Origin: an uncultured Litoreibacter sp.
GTDB lineage: Bacteria; Pseudomonadota; Alphaproteobacteria; Rhodobacterales; Rhodobacteraceae
Reading direction: 5' to 3'
DNA: 9,808 nucleotides
Assembly (NCBI GenBank): GCA_937928335.1
Contig: CALFWN010000265.1
Location: 1-9,808 of the forward strand
Of the stretch, positions 1 through 6,441 are shown piece by piece (position 1 is the stretch's first letter; each line of letters begins with the position of its first letter). The position numbers and the translations under genes are program-made. The notes under the pieces were generated by a model that did no database searches, had not been told where the DNA came from, and saw nothing but the letters and a program-made list of their open reading frames with translations.

Positions 1-30
1 GAATGAAACACTGCCTTTACAATTAAAATT

Positions 31-330
31 ATGATTTTGTACCACACAGATAAGGAGTTTCAAGATGTGGTTCATGCTGACTTTGTTGTTCTATGTCAGT
101 TACAAGAATTAGAGAGTAGCTTTGCCCACATGCTAGGAAAATTTGGGCGTACACTTGTTAGTCATTCCAGACTTAATGAAGCAAAATTATTCCTTAATCG
201 AGCTATTGGCAGTCAAGAATTCAGTGACTGTACTGAAATTGATGAGCTCATAGACCAGCTGTACCGAGGTCATCACATTGATCCATTTAACATCTATAGG
301 ATTAAAAGTCTGCTCGATATTCACCCGTGA
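31..330 (+). CDS. Small hypothetical protein, low GC, upstream of and coupled to parB
   Basis: A 99-codon open frame that I do not recognise. The product looks soluble and mostly helical, with no signal peptide, membrane segment or familiar motif. GC is about 37%, against roughly 70% in a sampled line of the following gene, so the DNA is foreign to its neighbour. The ATG at 31 has no visible ribosome binding site. A good one (AAGGAG at 52-57) fits an in-frame GTG at 67 (87 codons), which may be the true start. Its TGA (328-330) overlaps the ATG of parB as TGATG, so the two are probably translationally coupled. This is where parA usually lies, but nothing in the product resembles a ParA ATPase. 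It could be a small accessory or regulatory gene of the replicon, or a foreign insertion whose frame happens to run into parB. It is probably expressed; the function is unknown. Confidence 0.5.
   Translation: MILYHTDKEFQDVVHADFVVLCQLQELESSFAHMLGKFGRTLVSHSRLNEAKLFLNRAIGSQEFSDCTEIDELIDQLYRGHHIDPFNIYRIKSLLDIHP
52..57 (+). promoter_or_regulatory. Strong Shine-Dalgarno AAGGAG serving two overlapping starts
   Basis: AAGGAG stands 7 bases before an ATG at 65-67 and 9 bases before a GTG at 67-69; the two starts share a base (ATGTG). The GTG is in frame with the 31-330 gene. The ATG opens a different frame of only 15 codons (65-112, peptide MWFMLTLLFYVSYKN), which is strongly hydrophobic. The site therefore suggests either that the hypothetical gene begins at 67 or that a very short leader peptide is made here. 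The sequence alone does not decide between them. Confidence 0.4.
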
Positions 331-1322
331 TGACGCCTTCAGAACCGCCTGTAACAGAGTCTGTTTCAGGGCCGCTGGAAACCAAATCCATGCAATCCTA
401 CCCGTTGGGTGTGCATCCTCCGATCCCGTCCAGCCGCCCCCCTATCGCGCAGGTGGCCGGTGACGCCTCTAATCAGGCGGCCTTGGAGGAGGTGGCGCAG
501 GAGCTGCAAAGCGCCCGCAGTCAGGGGCGCATGGTGCAGGCCCTGCCGCTCGACGCCATCAAGGCGGATCATCTGGTGCGTGACCGGCTGGCATTGGATG
601 CGGCCGAGATGGAAGCGCTGAAAACCAGCTTGCGGGCGCGCGGCCAGCAAACCCCGATCGAGGTGGTTGATCTGGGGCAGAGCAGCTATGGGCTGATCTC
701 TGGCTGGCGTCGCCTGAATGCGCTGAAGGAACTGCAGGCAGATGGCGATGAGATTGCGCATATTCAGGCTCTGATAAAGCCAATTGATAGTGTTTCTGAC
801 AGCTATGTGGCGATGGTCGAAGAGAATGAAATTCGCGCCAACCTGTCCTTTTACGAGCGTGCCCGACTGGCCGCAGAGGCCGCCAAGCTGGGTGTCTACC
901 CGACCGCGCAGCGTGCGGTTCACGCGCTGTTTGCCTCTGCCAGCTCGTCGAAACGGTCCAAGATCATCACCTTCCTGACGGTGCATGGCGCGCTTGATAC
1001 GGCGCTGCAATTCCCCTCAGCGATCCCCGAGCGGGTGGGACTGGCACTGGCAGGCGCAATTGAGGCCGATGCGGGCTTTGCTGTGAAGCTGCGTGACCTG
1101 CTGCGCAAGACCCCGGCGCAAGACGCAAAAGAGGAGCGTGCAGCGCTGGAACGGGCTCTGGCGCGGGCAGGCAAGGCCAAGGCCGCCCCCAAGCCTGCCA
1201 AGGGCAGGGAGGTGGCTCCGGGCGTGCGCCTTGAGGCGCAAAAAGGGCGCGTGGTTCTCAGCGGGCAGGGCGTCACAGCGCAGCTACAGGAAGCGCTTGA
1301 GCAATGGCTGGCGGAGCGGTGA
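330..1322 (+). CDS. parB: ParB/RepB-family plasmid partition protein
   Basis: A centromere-binding partition protein: the family binds parS, spreads as a CTP-dependent clamp and works with a ParA ATPase to segregate the replicon. Numbered from the ATG at 330 (330 residues), a disordered Pro/Ser-rich N-terminus of about 65 residues precedes the ParB N-terminal domain. This has its conserved G-x-R-R box (GWRRL, 125-129) and the second box ENEIRANLSFYERA (165-178). A helix-turn-helix region (about 178-225), an Ala/Lys-rich linker and a short C-terminal dimerisation-like segment (about 297-330) follow. The length is normal for a plasmid ParB. A GTG at 327 is an alternative start one codon earlier. 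No Shine-Dalgarno is seen, which fits coupling to the upstream gene through TGATG. No parA is visible in the window. The downstream spacer carries candidate binding sites. Family is certain; plasmid rather than chromosomal origin is inferred. Confidence 0.9.
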   Translation: MTPSEPPVTESVSGPLETKSMQSYPLGVHPPIPSSRPPIAQVAGDASNQAALEEVAQELQSARSQGRMVQALPLDAIKADHLVRDRLALDAAEMEALKTSLRARGQQTPIEVVDLGQSSYGLISGWRRLNALKELQADGDEIAHIQALIKPIDSVSDSYVAMVEENEIRANLSFYERARLAAEAAKLGVYPTAQRAVHALFASASSSKRSKIITFLTVHGALDTALQFPSAIPERVGLALAGAIEADAGFAVKLRDLLRKTPAQDAKEERAALERALARAGKAKAAPKPAKGREVAPGVRLEAQKGRVVLSGQGVTAQLQEALEQWLAER

Positions 1323-1324
1323 CA

Positions 1325-1338
1325 TTTCGTATGCGAAA
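1325..1338. repeat. Inverted repeat TTTCG-TATG-CGAAA, candidate parS
   Basis: A perfect 5-bp inverted repeat with a 4-base centre, three bases after the parB stop codon. Its core TTCGTATGCGAA, read on the other strand, matches the site at 1494-1505 at 10 of 12 positions. The general TTTC...GAAA shape recalls the chromosomal parS palindrome but the spacing differs by two bases, so it would be a plasmid-specific site. Confidence 0.35.
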
Positions 1339-1391
1339 GCCTAATTTATAAGGCTCTGATAAATAAAGAAAATAGCTGGATCAGGCTGGAA

Positions 1392-1412
1392 TTATCCACA
1401 GACAAATCCACA
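1392..1412 (+). promoter_or_regulatory. DnaA box TTATCCACA plus second box-like motif
   Basis: TTATCCACA at 1392-1400 is an exact match to the consensus DnaA box. AAATCCACA at 1404-1412, 12 bases on in the same orientation, differs from it in the first two positions. Two same-oriented boxes about one helical turn apart, beside AT-rich DNA and a partition gene, are suggestive of a replication origin. Confidence 0.4.
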
Positions 1413-1493
1413 GGTAGATCGAGAGAGCATCCCGGCTGTTTCCTGTGAATTTTGAAGGTTCGATCCGGAAAACAAACTGTTATTTAAAAACCC

Positions 1494-1505
1494 TTCGCAT
1501 GTGAA
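1494..1505. repeat. Near-palindrome TTCGCATGTGAA, second candidate parS
   Basis: A 12-bp near-palindrome around CATG (one G-T pair). It shares 10 of 12 positions with the reverse complement of the palindrome at 1326-1337. A weaker relative, TTCGATCCGGAA, lies at 1459-1470. The repetition of the same motif within 180 bases downstream of parB is the reason for listing it. Confidence 0.3.
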
Positions 1506-1554
1506 ACTATGGGTGGTAGAGCCTTGGCCCTGATACGTTGTGATTTGAGTGTTC

Positions 1555-2670
1555 ATGCAAGACCCCGCCGCGGCTTTTAAAGACTTCAAGCAAACCAAGT
1601 TCTTCGGGTCTCTCGATGGGCTGCGCTGTTTGTGCATTCTGGGAGTGCTTTGGCACCATAGCCCTGTATTCGGCCTCTTTGAGGGGTCCTACCAGATCAT
1701 CGGGCGCGGCTTTGCAGGTGTGGATCTGTTCTTTGTGCTCAGCGGCTTTCTGATCACGACCTTGCTGCTGCGCGAGGAAGAGCGTTATGGCCGTTTCTCG
1801 TTGCGGGGGTTCTACTGGCGGCGGGTTTTGCGGATCGTGCCGGTTTATTTCCTCGTTGTGACGGCGGCGGCGGGCTATTTCATCCTGGTTAAAGGGCAAT
1901 GGGACCTCGCGCCGCTGGTGCCGTTCTACTACCTGTTCCTGTCCAATATCGTGGTTGGGGATATCCCGCTGCTTGCGCCGACCTGGAGCCTGTCGGTCGA
2001 AGAACAATATTACATGATCTGGCCCGCGCTTTTGCTGTTCCTGCCGATGAATATGCGCCTGCGTGCGGGGCTTGCGTTGGGGCTGGCCTTGCTATGTGCC
2101 TTGTCTGCCTCTGGCCAATTGGCGTTTTTGGGGATCAGGCCGGTTGAAACCGCATATGCGGTTTGGGCCTTCTCGACCAACAGCTTCCCGGCAATGCTGC
2201 TCGGCTCGCTGGCGGCTGTCATGCTGAACACGCAGGCGGGCTTTACGGTGTTTCACCGGATGCTGGGCCATTTCCTAAGCCCGCTCGCCATGCTTGCGCT
2301 GCTGCTGCTCTATCTCCAGCTTGGGCCGTCCTATCTGGTTGGGTGGCCCAATATGGCGATGCACGCGATCATGGCCCTGTTTCTGGTCTCTCTGGTGATC
2401 CGGGAAGACCATGTGCTGCGCGGGCCGCTGCAACTGCGCCCTATGGCCCGCCTGGGAGAGATCAGCTACGGGCTATACCTCTACCACCTCTTTGGGCTGC
2501 ATGTTGCAAATGAGCTGGGGACGGCTTTCGGGCTTGGTCCGTGGAGCGTCTCGGCATTGTTTTTGCTCTTCTCGATCCTTATTTCCGAGATCAGCTTCAG
2601 AACCTATGAGCGCTACTTCCTGAGCCTGAAAAACAAGCCCTGGGCTACTCAGAAAGTTGCGGCCAGATAG
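1555..2670 (+). CDS. Acyltransferase-3 (OafA/YrhL-like) integral membrane protein
   Basis: A multi-pass inner-membrane O-acyltransferase; the family moves acetyl or similar groups onto sugars of lipopolysaccharide, exopolysaccharide or other glycans. The family signatures are all present. Counting from the ATG at 1555 (371 residues) they are LDGLR at 20-24 with the conserved His pair at 34-35, GVDLFFVLSGFLIT at 55-68, FYWRRVLRIVP at 86-96, WSLSVEEQYY at 144-153 and SYGLYLYH at 304-311. Hydrophobic segments run through the whole chain, and there is no fused SGNH domain. A GTG at 1549 is an alternative start two codons earlier; the ATG has GAG at a spacing of 5 bases and is preferred. The gene stands alone between the parB spacer and a convergent gene. 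The nearby separate SGNH protein (6442-7392) may be a functional partner, since AT3 and SGNH activities often work together. The acceptor glycan cannot be told. Confidence 0.93.
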   Translation: MQDPAAAFKDFKQTKFFGSLDGLRCLCILGVLWHHSPVFGLFEGSYQIIGRGFAGVDLFFVLSGFLITTLLLREEERYGRFSLRGFYWRRVLRIVPVYFLVVTAAAGYFILVKGQWDLAPLVPFYYLFLSNIVVGDIPLLAPTWSLSVEEQYYMIWPALLLFLPMNMRLRAGLALGLALLCALSASGQLAFLGIRPVETAYAVWAFSTNSFPAMLLGSLAAVMLNTQAGFTVFHRMLGHFLSPLAMLALLLLYLQLGPSYLVGWPNMAMHAIMALFLVSLVIREDHVLRGPLQLRPMARLGEISYGLYLYHLFGLHVANELGTAFGLGPWSVSALFLLFSILISEISFRTYERYFLSLKNKPWATQKVAAR

Positions 2671-2704
2671 GCTGGCTTGTCCAGGCGCATTGCTTTCCCT
2701 TCGC

Positions 2705-2733
2705 AAAAGAAAAAGGGCCGCTTGCGCGGCCCC
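2705..2733 (-). terminator. Rho-independent terminator of the beta-helix gene
   Basis: Read on the minus strand, GGGCCGC and GCGGCCC form a perfect 7-bp GC stem with a 4-base loop, followed directly by TTTTTCTTTT. It lies 44 bases after the stop codon of the beta-helix gene. In the + direction the hairpin has no T-tract after it, so it serves the minus-strand gene and would be at best a weak stop for the convergent acyltransferase. Confidence 0.9.
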
Positions 2734-2776
2734 TGTGTCGTGATTGTAGCGATATGTGTTGATAGAAGGGGCCGGG

Positions 2777-5700
2777 TTAAGCGACCTCTGCAAGGAAGTC
2801 TTCTTCTTCCTCAACCTCGGCTGTGTCATCAGGGTAGATGCCATGCCCTTCGGTCAAAGCGGCCCAGAGGTCGCTATTGGCAGCTGCGTTGCCTGCATCA
2901 CCGGTGATGGAGTTGCTCACCTGGCCTGACCCCGCGCCTGCTGCGCTGATGTTCAGAACCACAGTGTCATCGTCGTAATTCACGACCAGCTCAGCGTCGC
3001 GGTTGCCAGCAAGGCCAACGACGTTGATGTCGCTGAAATTGCCGATCACCTCATCCACTTCGATCAATGTGTTGCTCGACGCGCCGCCGGTCCAGCCGGA
3101 AAGGTCCAGCTGCAAGGTGCTGTCGCCCAGGTTGACGCCGGACTGGATGTTGGGGCCATTCTCGCCATATGCGCCGGAGCGGAATTCCTCGATCGTGCCC
3201 AGACGGTTGCCTTCAGCATCAAAATGCAGCGTAGAGCCCTCATCGAGCAGCAGCACGCCTGTACCACCATTGCCACCGTCAAAGCCCACGCGGGCCTCGT
3301 CGCCGACGATTTCCAGCTCGCTGCCATCGCGCAGGATGAAGTCAGCGCCATCGGTGGCCAGAATGGCCTGGCCGTCGGTGATATCGATATCGGCATTGCC
3401 GTGGAACAGCCCGGTATTGGCAAAGCGGCCCCCGTCAATGTTAATATCCAGCTCATTGGTGTCGGCTGCGGTTTGGTACAGCCCATTGGACCAGACCTGA
3501 CCGGAGGCAGAGATGTTGAGCTGTGCGCCACCATCACCAAGGGTCATGAACTCCTCGATATTCAGGCGGCCATTGGATACGTTGAGTGTACCGCCGGGGC
3601 CAAAATCAAGCTGGTCAACTGTGCTGTTGCCGCCGAAATTGACGTAATTGCCACCCAGATCGACGCTGTCACCAGCGATTGTGCCCGGCAGGTCCTCGGT
3701 TTCCCAGTTCAGGCGGTTGTCCCAGCGGACGCCGTCGCCCAGATCATTTGGCACAAAGCGGATGGTTTCCGCGTCAAGCCGACCTTCCACAGAGACCCCG
3801 AAGCCCGCCTGGAAATAGGCAATGATCAGGTCAGCATCCACCACATCATCCAGCTGGCCATCGGCCTGCGCCCGCAGCACATCGGCTAGGTCGCCGATGG
3901 TCGCGTTGGAGTCGCCCAGAAGCTGCTGGGTGAAGTTTTGGATGGTTGTTGCGTTCAACGTGCTGGTGTTCAGCCCGTCAGTGTTGACGCCAGTGGTGCC
4001 TGCACCATCGGCCCGCAGCCAGTTGTGAATAATGGTGTCATCGTAGTAAACGCCGTTATTTTGCTGGATAAGCGCGCCGTTTTGCACTGTTTTGGCGGCT
4101 TGTTCGGCGGCGTTGTTCGGGTCAGCCAGATGGGCAATGATGTTGTCGAGCAAGGTGGTGTCCTCGCCGCGGTTATCAACGCCGCGGGCAACCGCACCGT
4201 TGAAGACATCAGCCTGTTTGTGACCAGCCGAGGTGATGACGTTATCGGTGAAGAGAGTGAAGTTCCCAACCGGGCCATCCCCCTGGTAGACACCGCCAAG
4301 CAGGTCGACAGCGACGTTGTTGTCGAGGAAGACGTTGTCTTCGACAAAGCCGCCGCCGCGCACATGGGCCCCGAAGGATGCCCCGCGCATGATGATGTTG
4401 TCGCGCAATGTCACATCCCGTGTATCAGACTGGATATACAGGTTGTGGTTGAACATCAGCGGGTCGTCACCGCCGCCGTTTTGATAGTTTGGAGCCCAGC
4501 CATTGTGATCAAAGGTCGTGTCCTCGATCAGCAGGCGAGAGGTGTCCACGATCAGGGCGCCGGCGGCGAAGTTACTGCCGGAGACGTCGATCGTTCTGTA
4601 GACATCGGCAATTTCGGAATCCCGGATCGTCAGACCGTCGGTCCCAAGGGAGTAAAGGCCAAGGATGTTGCCGTCAGAATTGGTGTCATTGGTGATGCTG
4701 ACACCATCAAAGATGATGTTTTCGCTGTGGAAAATCGTTGCTGATTGGGTGATGTCGACATCGCTGATCACCAAATTTTCGGCACCATTGTTAAAGCCTG
4801 CATGAAGCTCTGCGCGCAGGACTGGATTAGCCCCGGTCCCGTAAGAGGTGATGTGGATCGGGTTCAGCTCGCTTTCACCTTCAATCCCGCTGATACGCAG
4901 GTAATCACCAAAGTTAGAGCCGAAATCGTCGTATTCATAGCCACGCTCAAACTGCAGCCAATGTGAGGAGGGGGCCGCGCCCGGGCCGGTGATCTCGTTC
5001 CAGACGCGCATACCGGCATCCAGATTGAGGGCCATGTTTTCGCTACCGCCATATTGTGGGTTATCAGCCAGCCAAGAGCCAGTGATCTGGCTGGTGCTGA
5101 TGCCTTCCATCTGGGCAATGTCATCGATGCTCAGGGCGCTATTGCTTTCCGAGATGAAAACATCGCGGTGGTTTTCGCCGGTCTCAACGACCAGATCACC
5201 TTGGGCATCGGTTTCAAGCTGGTACAGGTCGCCCTGGCCCCAGCCTGCTTCCTGCACGGATGGGCGCACATTGACGTTGTCGTTGAACACCTGCGTCGTG
5301 CCGTCATTGTAGGACACCTCGTAGCTCATGCTCATATTGCCCGAGAAGTCGTGCTCCATGCTCATGACCAAAGCCAGCGTGTTGTCGGGGTTTACGGTCA
5401 GGTTGCCGTGGTCCGGGCCGTCCAGAACGCGGACGCTCGCAACATTCTCAGCGTTTTGCACTTCAAGCGTTGTGACGCGGCCGCCATCGACGCTGTAAGA
5501 GCCTGAAACCACTGGAATAGGGTCTGTTTCACCGCCACCGGTAGGGTTGCCGCCTTGCGACGGAGGCGTTGGTGTCACAACGGGGGGCGTTGGAGCCGGT
5601 GCGGGTGCGGGTGTTGGCTCAGGTGTTGGGTCTGGACCTGCAACCGGTGGGGTCACGGGGGCAGGCGCGGGTGCCGGAGCAGGCGCGGGCGTTGGAGCCG

Positions 5701-6049
5701 GTGTAGGTGTTGGTGCAGGCGCGGGCTCTGCAACCACCGGGGGAGGGGTTGGCTCAGGTGCCGGAGTAGGAGCCGGCGCAGGTGCCGGTGTAGGTTCTGC
5801 AACCACCGGGGGAGGTGTGGGCGCGGGTGCCGGTTCAGGTGTTTCTTCCGCTACAGGCTTTTTGGGCGCCGGATAGGGTTTGGAGGGGGCGTCTGCATCC
5901 GTATCAGGAGCGGCAGGCTCATGTTTGGATTTTTTCGGCAGAAACATATTTTTCATCGCGTCGATGGCAGCGGCTTTCTTGTCACTACCACCACCGCCTG
6001 CGGCAGCAGCAGAAGTAAAAAGGCCGAGAAGAGCGAGAAGAGCTGGCAT
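2777..6049 (-). CDS. Exported right-handed parallel beta-helix protein with Pro-rich spacer
   Basis: A 1090-residue exported protein. Residues 1-17 form a signal peptide (hydrophobic core, SAAAA cleavage region, no positive charge before the core). Then come a Lys-rich segment, a Pro/Ala/Thr spacer (about 58-168) and an Ig/cadherin-like module (about 179-263, pattern DGPDHGNL...FSG..SMSYEV). A right-handed parallel beta-helix follows (about 395-680, rich in NLVISD, NIIFDGV, LTIRDSEI and NHNLYIQ type rungs). The C-terminal part (about 760-1040) recalls autotransporter passengers (WDNRLNWETEDLPG, GGTLNVSNGRLNIEE) but has no beta-barrel. The acidic tail ends EEEEDFLAEVA. Beta-helix proteins commonly bind or cut polysaccharides; I see no diagnostic lyase motif, so binding, epimerase, lyase and structural roles all remain open. 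An in-frame TGA shortly upstream supports this ATG. The gene has its own 392-base upstream spacer and its own terminator, so it is probably monocistronic. Confidence 0.9.
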   Translation of the reverse strand: MPALLALLGLFTSAAAAGGGGSDKKAAAIDAMKNMFLPKKSKHEPAAPDTDADAPSKPYPAPKKPVAEETPEPAPAPTPPPVVAEPTPAPAPAPTPAPEPTPPPVVAEPAPAPTPTPAPTPAPAPAPAPAPVTPPVAGPDPTPEPTPAPAPAPTPPVVTPTPPSQGGNPTGGGETDPIPVVSGSYSVDGGRVTTLEVQNAENVASVRVLDGPDHGNLTVNPDNTLALVMSMEHDFSGNMSMSYEVSYNDGTTQVFNDNVNVRPSVQEAGWGQGDLYQLETDAQGDLVVETGENHRDVFISESNSALSIDDIAQMEGISTSQITGSWLADNPQYGGSENMALNLDAGMRVWNEITGPGAAPSSHWLQFERGYEYDDFGSNFGDYLRISGIEGESELNPIHITSYGTGANPVLRAELHAGFNNGAENLVISDVDITQSATIFHSENIIFDGVSITNDTNSDGNILGLYSLGTDGLTIRDSEIADVYRTIDVSGSNFAAGALIVDTSRLLIEDTTFDHNGWAPNYQNGGGDDPLMFNHNLYIQSDTRDVTLRDNIIMRGASFGAHVRGGGFVEDNVFLDNNVAVDLLGGVYQGDGPVGNFTLFTDNVITSAGHKQADVFNGAVARGVDNRGEDTTLLDNIIAHLADPNNAAEQAAKTVQNGALIQQNNGVYYDDTIIHNWLRADGAGTTGVNTDGLNTSTLNATTIQNFTQQLLGDSNATIGDLADVLRAQADGQLDDVVDADLIIAYFQAGFGVSVEGRLDAETIRFVPNDLGDGVRWDNRLNWETEDLPGTIAGDSVDLGGNYVNFGGNSTVDQLDFGPGGTLNVSNGRLNIEEFMTLGDGGAQLNISASGQVWSNGLYQTAADTNELDINIDGGRFANTGLFHGNADIDITDGQAILATDGADFILRDGSELEIVGDEARVGFDGGNGGTGVLLLDEGSTLHFDAEGNRLGTIEEFRSGAYGENGPNIQSGVNLGDSTLQLDLSGWTGGASSNTLIEVDEVIGNFSDINVVGLAGNRDAELVVNYDDDTVVLNISAAGAGSGQVSNSITGDAGNAAANSDLWAALTEGHGIYPDDTAEVEEEEDFLAEVA
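5546..5878 (-). repeat. Degenerate repeats encoding the Pro/Ala/Thr spacer
   Basis: This part of the beta-helix gene encodes about 110 residues of PAPAPTP-like sequence. The DNA contains exact in-frame duplications. TCTGCAACCACCGGGGGAGG (given on +) occurs at 5727-5746 and 5796-5815, 69 bases or 23 codons apart, both encoding PPPVVAE. GTTGGCTCAGGTG occurs at 5613-5625 and 5748-5760, 45 codons apart. The spacer probably acts as an extended stalk, and such repeats tend to vary in length. Confidence 0.75.
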
Positions 6050-6184
6050 AATAATAAACCCGTTTTCCGTTCACGTTGTGCAGGCGGCAGTCTTCGATCC
6101 ACATCCGGGGCATTTAATGTCCCAGGGTTTTGTGCGCAGAAGCACTGACTGATCACCTTTTCGATTGATTAGTTATTGGAAGTT

Positions 6185-6196
6185 CGGTCATGACCG
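6185..6196. promoter_or_regulatory. Perfect palindrome CGGTCATGACCG, candidate operator
   Basis: A perfect 12-bp palindrome 136 bases upstream of the beta-helix start codon, in non-coding DNA. This is the kind of site a dimeric regulator would bind. No regulator gene is in the window, so the binding protein is unknown. Confidence 0.3.
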
Positions 6197-6248
6197 TGCA
6201 ACCGACGTGGCCGGAATGTGGTCAAAAGAAGACGGGCGGATTTTCGCC

Positions 6249-6271
6249 AAATCATCTTAAGTATATGATTT
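6249..6271. promoter_or_regulatory. Inverted repeat AAATCAT-N9-ATGATTT in AT-rich DNA
   Basis: Perfect 7-bp arms separated by 9 bases, centred on CTTAAG and set in the most AT-rich part of the spacer. It may be a regulator or nucleoid-protein site upstream of the beta-helix gene, about 200 bases from its start. There is no T-tract typical of a terminator. Confidence 0.3.
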
Positions 6272-6441
6272 AAATATATAAAAACCGTGAGCGAATTGAC
6301 GCGCACCGTTTCAGGGCAAGCAATAATCTGCTAGGTAATGCGCAATTTACTGCTGACTGGGCACAATCGCCTTCCCCAAGTGCCTTATTACACGTAATGA
6401 GCATTGCCCCGGGGAATTTTCAGAAACGAGTCACCCCTGTT

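Larger units (their letters stand above)
1323..1554. other. Candidate origin/centromere spacer downstream of parB
   Basis: This 232-base non-coding stretch is clearly more AT-rich than the genes on both sides. It holds a perfect DnaA box, a second DnaA-box-like motif, AT-rich tracts around 1355-1377 and 1469-1490, and three 12-mers of the form TTCG-N5-GAA (1326-1337, 1459-1470, 1494-1505). AGCCT/AGGCT (1338-1342 and 1351-1355) can form a small hairpin without a T-tract. This mix is what a plasmid origin or parS cluster next to a partition gene would look like. It must also hold the promoter of the acyltransferase, which I could not pinpoint. The assignment as origin is inference. Confidence 0.4.
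6050..6441. other. 392-base non-coding spacer upstream of the beta-helix gene
   Basis: I find no gene here. The part nearest the beta-helix start must hold its promoter; I could not place one with confidence, and the ATG at 6049 has only a weak GGG as ribosome site. The stretch around 6250-6285 is very AT-rich. Three inverted repeats are visible: CGGTCATGACCG (6185-6196), AAATCAT-N9-ATGATTT (6249-6271) and ATTAC-AC-GTAAT (6387-6398). No convincing terminator follows the SGNH gene that ends at 6442; CCCCGGGG at 6407-6414 has no loop. Confidence 0.6.

Noticed and set aside
920..970. CRISPR, tRNA or insertion-sequence ends anywhere in the window
   Set aside because: No regularly spaced repeats, cloverleaf or transposase-like product was seen on either strand; the coordinates given are only a placeholder stretch inside parB.
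366..1010. 214-codon minus-strand frame inside parB
   Set aside because: Antisense to the conserved ParB boxes; no family features.
1338..1355. AGCCT/AGGCT hairpin after parB as a terminator
   Set aside because: Stem of only 5 bp, 8-base loop and no T-tract.
3224..4744. Two + strand open frames (221 and 268 codons) opposite the beta-helix gene
   Set aside because: They are antisense shadows; the minus-strand product has a signal peptide and coherent beta-helix rungs throughout.
5547..5876. Gly/Ala/Val-rich + strand frame resembling a glycine-rich protein
   Set aside because: It is the mirror image of the Pro/Ala codons of the stalk and has no independent support.
5953..6156. 67-codon minus-strand frame with a hydrophobic stretch over the beta-helix start
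   Set aside because: Overlaps the signal peptide coding region in another frame; the hydrophobicity comes from Leu/Ala-rich codons read out of phase.
6407..6414. CCCCGGGG after the SGNH gene as a terminator
   Set aside because: It is a palindrome without a loop and has no T-tract following it in the direction of the gene.
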